From positions 1,054,001 through 1,118,000 of the forward strand of contig NZ_QULM01000001.1 in NCBI RefSeq assembly GCF_003482105.1: DNA of 64,000 bases, read 5' to 3'. Position 1 is the first letter of the stretch; the number at the start of each line of letters is the position of its first letter. This stretch comes from Coprococcus sp. OM04-5BH (GTDB lineage Bacteria > Bacillota > Clostridia > Lachnospirales > Lachnospiraceae). A model generated the notes under the pieces. It had not been told where the DNA came from. It worked only from the letters and a program-made list of their open reading frames with translations, and ran no database searches. Shown here in pieces: positions 1 through 8,081 of the stretch. Position numbers and translations under genes: made by a program.

Positions 1-164
1 TTTCCTGAAAATCGATCTTCTTGATTCATCCAACCATTTGCAGCCGATATTGTCAGTGTTGGAAGATCCATCCTTCCATCATTTCCCTGAACTCTTGAAC
101 ACACCTCACCTAACTTACGCTGTTCCCAAGCATATGTGAAAAAATGCTGTAGATTGCTTGGCAA
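1..164 (-). CDS. hsdS: HsdS target-recognition fragment, runs off left edge
   Basis: An open frame from a TTG at 164 reads leftwards to the window edge. It contains FFTYAWEQRKLGEV followed by a DLPTLTISAANGW stretch, the usual start of a type I specificity-subunit target-recognition domain (TRD). It is inverted relative to the HsdS fragment at 158-781 and shares a 15-bp inverted repeat with it, as expected for an alternative, invertible hsdS cassette. Only about 54 codons are visible, so whether this is the expressed copy or a silent cassette cannot be told. The TTG is simply the first possible start after a stop codon; upstream sequence may be supplied by inversion. Confidence 0.6.
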   Translation of the reverse strand, partial: MPSNLQHFFTYAWEQRKLGEVCSRVQGNDGRMDLPTLTISAANGWMNQEDRFSG

Positions 165-239
165 AAAGTTTCATGCAAGAAATATTTCATGTCCAAGTCA
201 AAGGCAAGTTATATATCACTAGAACTTGGGAACAGCGTA
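116..239. repeat. 15-bp inverted repeat between two HsdS cassettes
   Basis: Bases 116-130 (tacgctgttcccaag) are the exact reverse complement of 225-239. Both copies encode the same WEQR peptide at the start of a TRD, one on each strand. Inverted repeats at this place in hsdS genes are known crossover points for cassette inversion by a linked tyrosine recombinase; such a recombinase gene (now broken) lies at 4055. Confidence 0.7.
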
Positions 240-781
240 GGTGGATAGATACTGTAGATATTTCAACAGAAATGGTAGATCCTACTTCTGGTGAATATGA
301 TGATATGCCCCACATTGCGCCAGGAAATATAGAGGCGTTCACGGGGCGAATATTAAATAATGTCAAGACTGTAAAAGAGGAGCAGCTTATTAGCGGAAAA
401 TTCAGATTTAGACCTGGTAATGTTGTGTATGGAAAAATAAATCCTCAACTTGGCAAGTACTTTTATGCCACTGTTGATGGGCTTACTAGTGCAGATGCAT
501 ATGTGTTCAATGGAAAAAATGGATTGAGACAAAAATTTTTGTTTTCACAGTTACAGACAAATGATTTCTTTAAATATTCGGTATCTGTTTCGAAGCGTTC
601 AGGTATGCCAAAGATCAACAGAGATGAGTTAAATGCATATACATTTTTTGTACCACATAAGGATGAACAAGACAAAATTGGTGATTTTTTACTTGGTATT
701 GACCACCTCATCACTCTTCACCAGTGGAAGTTTTACAAATTCATAAACATAAGTTTTCAATGGCGTAAACTTATTGTATAA
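158..781 (+). CDS. hsdS: Type I restriction specificity subunit HsdS, single-TRD fragment
   Basis: The 207-residue frame holds one HsdS half: a TWEQRRW entry motif (about residues 23-29), a TRD with a NVVYGKINPQLGK stretch, and the central conserved helix region ending in DKIGDFLLGIDHLITLHQ. A full HsdS has two TRDs and about 400 residues, so this is a half gene. The start is a TTG without a good ribosome site, and the 3' end after LITLHQ is degenerate, which fits a storage cassette or truncated remnant. Recognition of DNA by the R-M complex would need a second TRD supplied in trans or by inversion. hsdM is not in the window and may lie further left. Confidence 0.75.
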   Translation: MAKSFMQEIFHVQVKGKLYITRTWEQRRWIDTVDISTEMVDPTSGEYDDMPHIAPGNIEAFTGRILNNVKTVKEEQLISGKFRFRPGNVVYGKINPQLGKYFYATVDGLTSADAYVFNGKNGLRQKFLFSQLQTNDFFKYSVSVSKRSGMPKINRDELNAYTFFVPHKDEQDKIGDFLLGIDHLITLHQWKFYKFINISFQWRKLIV

Positions 782-942
782 TAACTACAGTTGTTTATTT
801 TTTGGAATGGTTAGTGTATAAAGGCAGATAATGAACTTGTATATAGATTTAACAGTGTAGAGAACTAATACATTGAAGATAAGCATCATAGATAATAGCT
901 GAGACTAATGTGTCAGGCTTTATATGAAAACCAGACATGCAG

Positions 943-983
943 CGTCAGCCCTTTGCCGAAGGCGAATTTTAAATGGGCTGACG
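943..983 (+). promoter_or_regulatory. Hairpin upstream of hsdR
   Basis: CGTCAGCCC at 943-951 pairs with GGGCTGACG at 975-983, a 9-bp perfect stem around a loop that itself contains GCCGAAGGC. No T-run follows, so it is not a standard terminator. It ends 11 nt before the hsdR Shine-Dalgarno (aggagaagggg, 994-1004) and could affect hsdR mRNA stability or translation. The rest of 782-942 shows no gene that I can support. Confidence 0.35.
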
Positions 984-1008
984 TTCAATATTTAGGAGAA
1001 GGGGTATA

Positions 1009-3978
1009 ATGGCAGAATTAGAAGCTTTAATTGAAGAGAAATTAATCAATCAGTTGGTATATGGGGATTCTCAGTGGACATATAGACCGGATCTGAAGAC
1101 TGAAAGTGATCTGTGGAACAATTTCAGATATATTCTTGAGCAGAATAATAAAGACAGGCTTAATGGTGAGAGCTTATCGGATCCTGAATTTGAACAGGTG
1201 AAGAACCAGCTTCAATTTTCATCATTCTACAAGGCCGGAGAATGGCTTGTGGGGGAGAACGGCAAGGTACAGGTACATGTGCAGAGAGGCACAGAAAAAC
1301 TCCATCTTGTTGTAATGAATCATGAACATATAGCAGGCGGAAGCAGTGTATATGAAGTTATAAATCAGTATAATGCACTGGCTGCGGCGGAGGATGTTGA
1401 CGGCACAAGAGACAGAAGATTTGATGTAACCCTTATGATCAATGGTCTTCCTATGATACATATAGAGCTTAAGAATAAGCAGCACTCATATATGGATGCT
1501 TTCAGGCAGATAAAGAAATATATTGGTGAGGGAAAATTCACAGGTATATTCTCTGCTGTGCAGATGTTCGTTATAAGTAATGGCGTGGATACGAAGTATT
1601 TCTCCGCAGCCGGTGATAATGAACTGAACGAGAAATTTGTAAGCGGATGGCTGGACAGCAATAATAATCCCGTTACAGATTATATAGATTTTGCAAGGTG
1701 TGTTTTAAGCATACCACAGGCACATGAGATGATCGCCAGGTATACGGTGCTTGACCGGGATGCGAAGAGGTTGATACTTCTCAGACCATATCAGATCCAT
1801 GCAATAGAATCCATAAGGGAAGCATCAAAAGTAGGAAAGGGCGGATTTGTATGGCATACCACAGGCTCAGGCAAGACTCTGACATCCTACAAGGCTACAA
1901 GAAATCTGCTTATGGATATACCCTCCCTTGACAAGACTATTTTCCTGATAGACAGAAAAGATCTGGATACCCAGACAAGTCAGGCATTTCAGGCATATGC
2001 AAATAACGATTCTATATGTGTAGAGAATACAGATAATGTGGATGACCTCAAAAAGAAACTGAAATCGGAAGACAGACAGGTTATCGTTACCACAATACAG
2101 AAATTACAGAGATTGATCACAAAAAGATTGCAGGAGGGGACTCCGGAATACAATAAAATACGAAACCTTAAGATTGCATTTGTAGTTGATGAGTGCCATA
2201 GGGCAGTTACACCAATGACTAAGCGTGAGATAGAGCGTTTCTTTAACAGATCACTTTGGTATGGATTTACAGGAACACCTAGATTCGCAGAGAATCCATA
2301 TCCTCAGATGGGAGATCTGCCTCGTACAACCGAAGAATTGTATGGAGCAAGATTACATCGGTACACAATACAGAATGCGATACATGACAAGGCAGTACTT
2401 GGATTCCAGGTGGAGCATAATGGACCTAAAAATATGGTTGATGAGACAGATCAGACGATATATGACAATGAGACCCATATGCTCAGGGTGCTCGATATGA
2501 TCCTTAACAGATCCTATGGCAAGCTGGGCTTTCAGAATGGTAAAGGCAAGACCTATGAGGGACTTCTTACAACAAGCTCAATCCAGATCGCACAAAAGTA
2601 CTATGACCTTCTTACAAGAGTTAAGAACGGGGAGACTGAACTTAAGATAGATGACAGGATTAAGCAGGTGCTTCCTGATTTCCCTAAATTTGCTATTACA
2701 TATTCCGTAACTGAGAATGAAGAGAATTCACATGTGAATCAGGATAAGATGAAGCAGTCACTTGATGATTACAATAACATGTTCGGAACGAAGTATGATA
2801 TTTCCCAGATACAGACCTATAACGGCAACCTTAATAAGAGGCTGGCAAGAAAGGATCCGATGTATGAGAAACGAAGTGAGCAGCTTGATCTGGTTATTGT
2901 TGTGGACAGATTGCTTACAGGTTTTGACGCACCATGCATGTCTACAATATTTATAGATCGTCAGCCTATGGGACCGCATGATCTGATCCAGGCATTTTCA
3001 AGGACAAATCGTATATTTGACAAGAATAAGACCTTTGGACAGATTGTTACGTTTCAGGCACCTAAGCTTTTTAAGGAAGCCGTTGATAATGCGGTAAAGC
3101 TCTACTCGGCAGGTGGAACTAAAGAGACATTGCTGGCTGAATGGGATGAGGTCGATGAAGCTTTTAGGAAATCACTGGCAGCTCTCAGGGCGGTAGCGGC
3201 AACTCCCGATGAGGCATCTTCTGCAAGCTTGTCTGACAAAGAAAAGATTGTATTTGTGAAAATATTCCAGGAATTTGACAGGTTATTTGCCCAGTTGAAA
3301 TCATTTACAAAATATGATGACAGTCTGCTTGAAGAATATGGAATCAGTCAGAGTGAATATGAGGATTATGTCGGCCATTACAAGAATATTAAGGAAGAGA
3401 TAAAGCCGGACCCGGAGGGTACTGATAGAGATGGCATAAATCCTGTTGAGCTTGACTATGAGCTTATGGCATATAGTAACACCAAGATAGATTATGAGTA
3501 CATTATCAACCTGATTCAGAATATAGTAACTCCGGATGATGATGTGACTGTAACTCGGGAACAAAGGCAGAAGAGTATAGACGAAGCCAAAGAGTATGTT
3601 GAGGAACTCCGTAAGGATAACGCCAAGATTGCAGATATTATGGCAAGGCTCATATACGAAATTGAAGAAGATGAAACTAAATACAGAGGACAATCCATAT
3701 TAAATATTGTGGAAAATATGAAGAATGATTGTATACATCGTGTGGTTGCAGAGTTTTGTGATACATGGTATGCGTCAGAGGAAGACGTTATGTATGCGGC
3801 AAGGCATTATAGAAATGGGCAGATTCCAAATGAAAGTGCTATAAAGGCAACAGTAGATTATACCGGCTATAAAGAGAACTGTGACAATGCACTTCCAAAG
3901 TTTAAGTATTATGCCAAGATGATTGCTGAGTTAAGAAATGTGATGAAGGAAGAGATTGAACCATTGGTGAATAATTAA
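1009..3978 (+). CDS. hsdR: Type I restriction enzyme HsdR, motor and endonuclease subunit
   Basis: This 989-residue protein is the ATP-driven translocase/endonuclease of a type I R-M complex, and its length is normal. The N-terminal PD-(D/E)xK nuclease site is visible as RRFDVTLMINGLP...HIELKN (about 140-155). Helicase motifs follow in order: Walker A TTGSGKT (about 284-290), DECHR (394-398), FTGTPR (about 419-424) and QAFSRTNR (about 660). The acidic C-terminal helical part resembles EcoR124-like subunits that dock on the HsdM/HsdS core. The start has a strong aggagaagggg site. The gene is intact, so restriction could be active if hsdM and a functional hsdS exist outside the window; it is co-oriented with the recombinase that follows 76 nt downstream. 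Confidence 0.95.
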   Translation: MAELEALIEEKLINQLVYGDSQWTYRPDLKTESDLWNNFRYILEQNNKDRLNGESLSDPEFEQVKNQLQFSSFYKAGEWLVGENGKVQVHVQRGTEKLHLVVMNHEHIAGGSSVYEVINQYNALAAAEDVDGTRDRRFDVTLMINGLPMIHIELKNKQHSYMDAFRQIKKYIGEGKFTGIFSAVQMFVISNGVDTKYFSAAGDNELNEKFVSGWLDSNNNPVTDYIDFARCVLSIPQAHEMIARYTVLDRDAKRLILLRPYQIHAIESIREASKVGKGGFVWHTTGSGKTLTSYKATRNLLMDIPSLDKTIFLIDRKDLDTQTSQAFQAYANNDSICVENTDNVDDLKKKLKSEDRQVIVTTIQKLQRLITKRLQEGTPEYNKIRNLKIAFVVDECHRAVTPMTKREIERFFNRSLWYGFTGTPRFAENPYPQMGDLPRTTEELYGARLHRYTIQNAIHDKAVLGFQVEHNGPKNMVDETDQTIYDNETHMLRVLDMILNRSYGKLGFQNGKGKTYEGLLTTSSIQIAQKYYDLLTRVKNGETELKIDDRIKQVLPDFPKFAITYSVTENEENSHVNQDKMKQSLDDYNNMFGTKYDISQIQTYNGNLNKRLARKDPMYEKRSEQLDLVIVVDRLLTGFDAPCMSTIFIDRQPMGPHDLIQAFSRTNRIFDKNKTFGQIVTFQAPKLFKEAVDNAVKLYSAGGTKETLLAEWDEVDEAFRKSLAALRAVAATPDEASSASLSDKEKIVFVKIFQEFDRLFAQLKSFTKYDDSLLEEYGISQSEYEDYVGHYKNIKEEIKPDPEGTDRDGINPVELDYELMAYSNTKIDYEYIINLIQNIVTPDDDVTVTREQRQKSIDEAKEYVEELRKDNAKIADIMARLIYEIEEDETKYRGQSILNIVENMKNDCIHRVVAEFCDTWYASEEDVMYAARHYRNGQIPNESAIKATVDYTGYKENCDNALPKFKYYAKMIAELRNVMKEEIEPLVNN

Positions 3979-4054
3979 CAGAAACTGTAATATAAAGCAG
4001 CTATTTCATTTGCTTATATCAGCGTAGGCAGCTTAAGAGGAATGGAGGTAGCTT

Positions 4055-4815
4055 ATGCTAAATGATATGAACAGTGAATCGCTCTTTTATGAATACTACA
4101 GACAGTGGATTGATGTATACAAAAAGGATGCAATAAGAGATGCAACAATGTCTAAGTATCTTATGACACAGAAATGGGTTGAGAGACTTGCACCGGAACT
4201 AAAGGTGTGCGAGCTTACAAGGACGGCTTATCAGCAGCTTTTAAATGATTATGCCAGGGAACATGAACGGCAGACTACCCTTGATTTTCATCATCAGCTT
4301 AAAGGGGCTGTACTTGATGCTGTGGATGAAGGTCTTATCGAAAGAGATCCTACAAGGAAAGCTATCATAAAGGGAAAGACTCCAAGGGCGAAGAAGATAA
4401 AGTATCTGAATCAATTCGAACTGCATACACTTATAGCAGATCTTGATATAAGAGAAGAACCTAACTGGGACTGGTTTATTATGCTTGTGGCAAAGACGGG
4501 AATGAGATTCTCAGAGGCACTTGCTATTACTCCGGGAGATTTCGATTTTTCAAGGCAGACATTATCTATAAGTAAAACGTGGGATTATAAGGGAGATGGA
4601 GGATTTCTTCCTACAAAGAATAATTCATCTGTCAGAAAAATTCAGATTGATTGGCAGATAGTTGTTAAGTTTTCAGAACTTGTTAAGGGGATGCCTGACG
4701 ACAAGCCTATATTTGTTGGTGAGAATAAGATATATAATTCTACGGTAAATGATGTACTCCTCAGGCACTGCAGAAACTGTGGAATATCAGAAATATCCAT
4801 ACATGGATTAAGACA
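4055..4815 (+). pseudogene. Tyrosine recombinase (hsdS invertase type), 5' part, split by the ICE
   Basis: Codons 1-254 encode a phage-integrase-family recombinase: an N-terminal SAM-like DNA-binding domain, then the catalytic domain with TGMRFSEAL (first catalytic Arg) and HGLRH at the break. The frame runs on through ICE sequence to a stop at 4880-4882 and gains about 20 foreign residues (PYVKPTTKK...). Joining 4055-4815 to 59170-59335 restores an uninterrupted 308-codon gene with HGLRHTH, LGHAS and the nucleophile in QKTYLH. The start is supported by ggaggtagctt. Standing next to hsdS cassettes and hsdR, it most likely inverted hsdS segments. As it stands the protein lacks the terminal His/Tyr catalytic residues and should be inactive. 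Confidence 0.9.
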
Positions 4816-4839
4816 CCCGTATGTCAAGCCCACGACAAA
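4800..4839. other. Left ICE attachment junction (attL)
   Basis: The chromosome ends and the element begins after the CA at 4814-4815, the first two bases of the His codon in HGLRH. The same CA occurs at 59168-59169. An ACGACAAA motif starts at 4832, 18 nt from the start of the CA; the right end has the same motif at the same distance in inverted orientation. The two are probably recombinase-binding arms of attP. The 2-bp crossover is typical of serine recombinases. Confidence 0.85.
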
Positions 4840-4905
4840 AAAATTTATAACTTTTTTTGAAGTTTTTCGGGCAGCCTCATAGCTGTTTCAAATGGGTGTT
4901 CACGG

Positions 4906-6447
4906 TTATCCCTCCTTTTCGGATTCCTTAGTTTCTAAGAAATCCTGTGTTGCATATTCAATCTCAATCCGATCTCCTGGAAAGACGTAAACTTTGTTGA
5001 TAAGTCGGTCAATCAGAGCTTTTGTCAGCATGTTGGCGTTTCCGACTTCCTGCACAATTTCCTGTTGTTTCAGCTTAATCTCATAATCACTTTTTATCTG
5101 CTTGGTCTGTGCAGTAATGACAGCATGAACATTTTTGGCTTGTACCAGTTCCGTGTCATAAACCGCTTTTCGTGTTCGATAGGTTTCCAAATCAATCTCT
5201 CCAAGCGCATACTGCTCATAAAGATGCCGCTTGCTGTCTTGAATAGAACGGAGTTTTTCTTCATGTTCGGCCTGCTGGACTGTCTGCAAATCCAATTTAT
5301 CCTTATTGCTGTCAATTCCCAAAGCCGGACACATTTGAGCCCGAATTGTTTCAAATACAACCTGCTCCAGATCTGCCATCTTTATGCGCACACCATGACA
5401 AGGAAGCGTTTCAGCCACCTCGGAATGACGGCAATAAAACCACGCACCATTTCGTAGAGACATTGCATGATCGCAGCATCCGCAGAACACCATACCACGG
5501 AGCAGATAATCACGCGGCTTTTTATTTGACAGAGAGAAACGCTTAATAGAAGCATTGGCTTTCTCAAATAGATCCACACTTACAATAGCCGGATGATGGT
5601 TCGGGATTTTGAACCACTCACTTTCATCCTTTAACTGTGTATGTCGGCTGCCAATCTCTTTTACCTTTCTCTTGCCAATTACATAGGTACCGATATATCT
5701 TTGATCTTCTAAAATACGCAGGACCGTTGATGTACTCCAAACGCCGTTTGTTCGGGAAACATTGTAATAGTCCTTGCCTTTAAGTTTGCGATATTCCCCT
5801 GGGGTGGGGATATTCATGGCATACAATCTTCTTGTGATCTCGGCTGCGGTGTTGCCTTCAGACGCCCATTGAAATATCATCTGCACATTCGGGGCAACAT
5901 CCTCGTCCGGTTCCATACGTCCGTCTGCACTCTTGCGATAGCCGTAAGGACAGATGATACTCTGATATTCTCCACGACGCATCTTTGCGTATTTTGCACT
6001 TTTGGTTTTCATGGACATATCCCGGCTATAACACTCGCTAATAAGATACTTGAAAGCAATATCAATCCCTCCGGTATCACCTTTGAAATTAGCTGTGTCA
6101 AAATCATCACTGACGGAAATAAAACGGGTGTGATAAAGAGGAAATACCCGCTCAATAAAATAGCCGGTTTCAATGCTGTTACGTCCAAATCGGGAAAGGT
6201 CTTTTACAATAATACAGTTGATTTTTCCGGCCTGAACCATTGTTAAAAGTTCCTGCACCGCCGGACGCTCAAAGTTTGTCCCCGTATGACCGTTGTCAAT
6301 AAATTCCAAAATCTCGCTGTTATCCCATTCCGGCAGAGACATAGCTTTTTCACGAAGGATCAGTTTTTGATTTGGTATGCTCAAACTTTCAGTTTTGAAA
6401 TCTTCCACAGAAAGACGGATATAAAGGGCAATCACATAGTTGCGCAC
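4906..6447 (-). CDS. Large serine recombinase 1
   Basis: This 513-residue large serine recombinase has a resolvase catalytic domain at the N terminus with the YIRLS nucleophile motif (Ser about 13), DNGHTGTNFERP and VKDLSRFGRN. A recombinase domain follows, then a zinc-ribbon region (VFCGCCDHAM...FYCRH) and a coiled-coil C terminus. It is the element-end gene, with its stop 90 bp from attL. The start is GTG at 6447, inside the 3' end of the upstream recombinase gene (16-nt overlap), so translation is probably coupled. Together with the next two genes it should catalyse excision and integration at the CA crossover; which of the three is the integrase proper cannot be decided by reading. Confidence 0.93.
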   Translation of the reverse strand: MRNYVIALYIRLSVEDFKTESLSIPNQKLILREKAMSLPEWDNSEILEFIDNGHTGTNFERPAVQELLTMVQAGKINCIIVKDLSRFGRNSIETGYFIERVFPLYHTRFISVSDDFDTANFKGDTGGIDIAFKYLISECYSRDMSMKTKSAKYAKMRRGEYQSIICPYGYRKSADGRMEPDEDVAPNVQMIFQWASEGNTAAEITRRLYAMNIPTPGEYRKLKGKDYYNVSRTNGVWSTSTVLRILEDQRYIGTYVIGKRKVKEIGSRHTQLKDESEWFKIPNHHPAIVSVDLFEKANASIKRFSLSNKKPRDYLLRGMVFCGCCDHAMSLRNGAWFYCRHSEVAETLPCHGVRIKMADLEQVVFETIRAQMCPALGIDSNKDKLDLQTVQQAEHEEKLRSIQDSKRHLYEQYALGEIDLETYRTRKAVYDTELVQAKNVHAVITAQTKQIKSDYEIKLKQQEIVQEVGNANMLTKALIDRLINKVYVFPGDRIEIEYATQDFLETKESEKEG

Positions 6448-8081
6448 GGTTCCACCGCCTTTCCCTGAAATTCATTTTTGAAACAGAAGGTAACATGAAT
6501 ATTCCGCTCGTGGTCGATCTCAATTCGTTCAATGAGCCGTTCGATCAGTTCTGCAGTCAGTACGTGATCCTGTGCCAGTGTTTTTGCATCCTTTTCCATT
6601 GCACGGTATCTGGCAAGCTGGTTGTCCAGAGAGTCCATAGATTTTTCAAATACTTCAATCTCACCAGACAGAGCATTGATAGCATGTTCATAATCCGCTT
6701 TCAATTCAAAGTATTCGTCATTTGTCAAAATACCCTGCACAAAATTTTCATATAGGCCACGGATCAGCCGGCGTGTTTTTTCAATTTCCTGCCGTTTGGC
6801 CGACATCTGAATTTTCAGCTTATCTTTTTCCTGTTTTTGTCTTGCCTCCAACTGAAAGAGTGGCAGCGACATTCCCAGCGCAACTGTCAACTCTTTTTCA
6901 AGAATAGCCGTAACAGTAGAAATCAGTTCTTTCTCCTGTATCATCGAACCTTTGCAGCTATCTTTTTCTACCCGGCTGTTTGTAAGGCAGTGGAACCAGT
7001 AAGTGTCGGGTCCTTTCCGGCGCTCGGCGCGTTGCCTGTGAAGGCTTCTGCCACAATCAGCACAGAACACTTTACCTTTGAAAATGTTTGGTGTGTAGGG
7101 ACGTTTTGGAGTTGCTTTGCTTTCTTCACAGATCTGTTTTCTGTATTCCTGAACTGCATGAAACAACTCATGGCTGATGATCGGTTCATGGGTGCATTTT
7201 GCAATAATCAGATTATCTTCTCCAGCCTTGACCTGCTGATGATCTACAATCTTTGTTTTTCCTTGCACCAGATCGCCTGTATAGACTTCGCTTTCTAAAA
7301 TTTTCATCACTGTACGGGTCTGCCATTTGCCGCTTCCGATCAGGCCCGGACTGGTAATCTCGCCAGTGGCCTTTTTATAATGGCTCGGTGCCGGAATCCC
7401 CATCTCATTTAGATTGCGGACAATCCGGTTCAGAGACACATGCTCATGTGCCCATTCAAAAATCTGTTTTACCACAGGGGCAGTATTTTCATCAATCAGA
7501 AGTTTATGGCAATTATCAGGGTCTTTCCTGTAACCGTAAGGTGCCCGTGCACCAATATAGTCGCCGTCTTTCATAGCCTGCCGCGCTTGTGCTTTGATTT
7601 TTCGTCCAATGTCCAGAGCATAGGCTTCATTGATCATATTTTTCAAAGGCAGCATGATACCGCCATGAAGATTTCCGGAATCCGCTGTATCAAACTGATC
7701 CGTAACAGCAATGAAACGAACATTATGCGCATGAAAATATTGTTCGATATAATAACCTATGTCAATAGAATTTCGCCCTAATCGGGAAAGATCCTTAACA
7801 ATCACACAGTTAATGTGGCCTGCTTCAATATCAGATAGCATTTGCTGAAATCCAGGGCGGTGAAAATTTGTCCCTGTCGCTCCGTTGTCGATATAGGTAT
7901 CATACACAACGAAGTCCGGTTTATCTGAAAGAAAGTCATTCAGTACCAGCTTTTGATTTTCTACTGAGCAGCCCCGCTTTTTGTTATCCTCCACAGAAAG
8001 ACGGATATACAGAGCTACATGTACATATAAAGATGGTGCCGGCATAGGTGCCGCCGTCTGTTTTCTGCTTTTTCTTGCCAT
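6432..8081 (-). CDS. Large serine recombinase 2
   Basis: 549 residues. After a basic N-terminal extension (MARKSRKQ) the resolvase core has YIRLS (Ser about 29), DNGATGTNFHRP and VKDLSRLGRN. The recombinase domain and a zinc ribbon (VFCADCGRSLHRQ...WFHC) follow, then a coiled coil. The ATG at 8081 comes directly after the TAA of recombinase 3 and has ggatgg upstream. It is closely related in layout to recombinase 1 but differs clearly in sequence, so the trio is not a recent duplication. Confidence 0.93.
   Translation of the reverse strand: MARKSRKQTAAPMPAPSLYVHVALYIRLSVEDNKKRGCSVENQKLVLNDFLSDKPDFVVYDTYIDNGATGTNFHRPGFQQMLSDIEAGHINCVIVKDLSRLGRNSIDIGYYIEQYFHAHNVRFIAVTDQFDTADSGNLHGGIMLPLKNMINEAYALDIGRKIKAQARQAMKDGDYIGARAPYGYRKDPDNCHKLLIDENTAPVVKQIFEWAHEHVSLNRIVRNLNEMGIPAPSHYKKATGEITSPGLIGSGKWQTRTVMKILESEVYTGDLVQGKTKIVDHQQVKAGEDNLIIAKCTHEPIISHELFHAVQEYRKQICEESKATPKRPYTPNIFKGKVFCADCGRSLHRQRAERRKGPDTYWFHCLTNSRVEKDSCKGSMIQEKELISTVTAILEKELTVALGMSLPLFQLEARQKQEKDKLKIQMSAKRQEIEKTRRLIRGLYENFVQGILTNDEYFELKADYEHAINALSGEIEVFEKSMDSLDNQLARYRAMEKDAKTLAQDHVLTAELIERLIERIEIDHERNIHVTFCFKNEFQGKAVEPCATM

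Noticed and set aside
4816..4882. C-terminal extension of the recombinase (PYVKPTTKK...) as a real protein end
   Set aside because: These codons are ICE-end sequence; the true 3' part is found in frame at 59170-59335.
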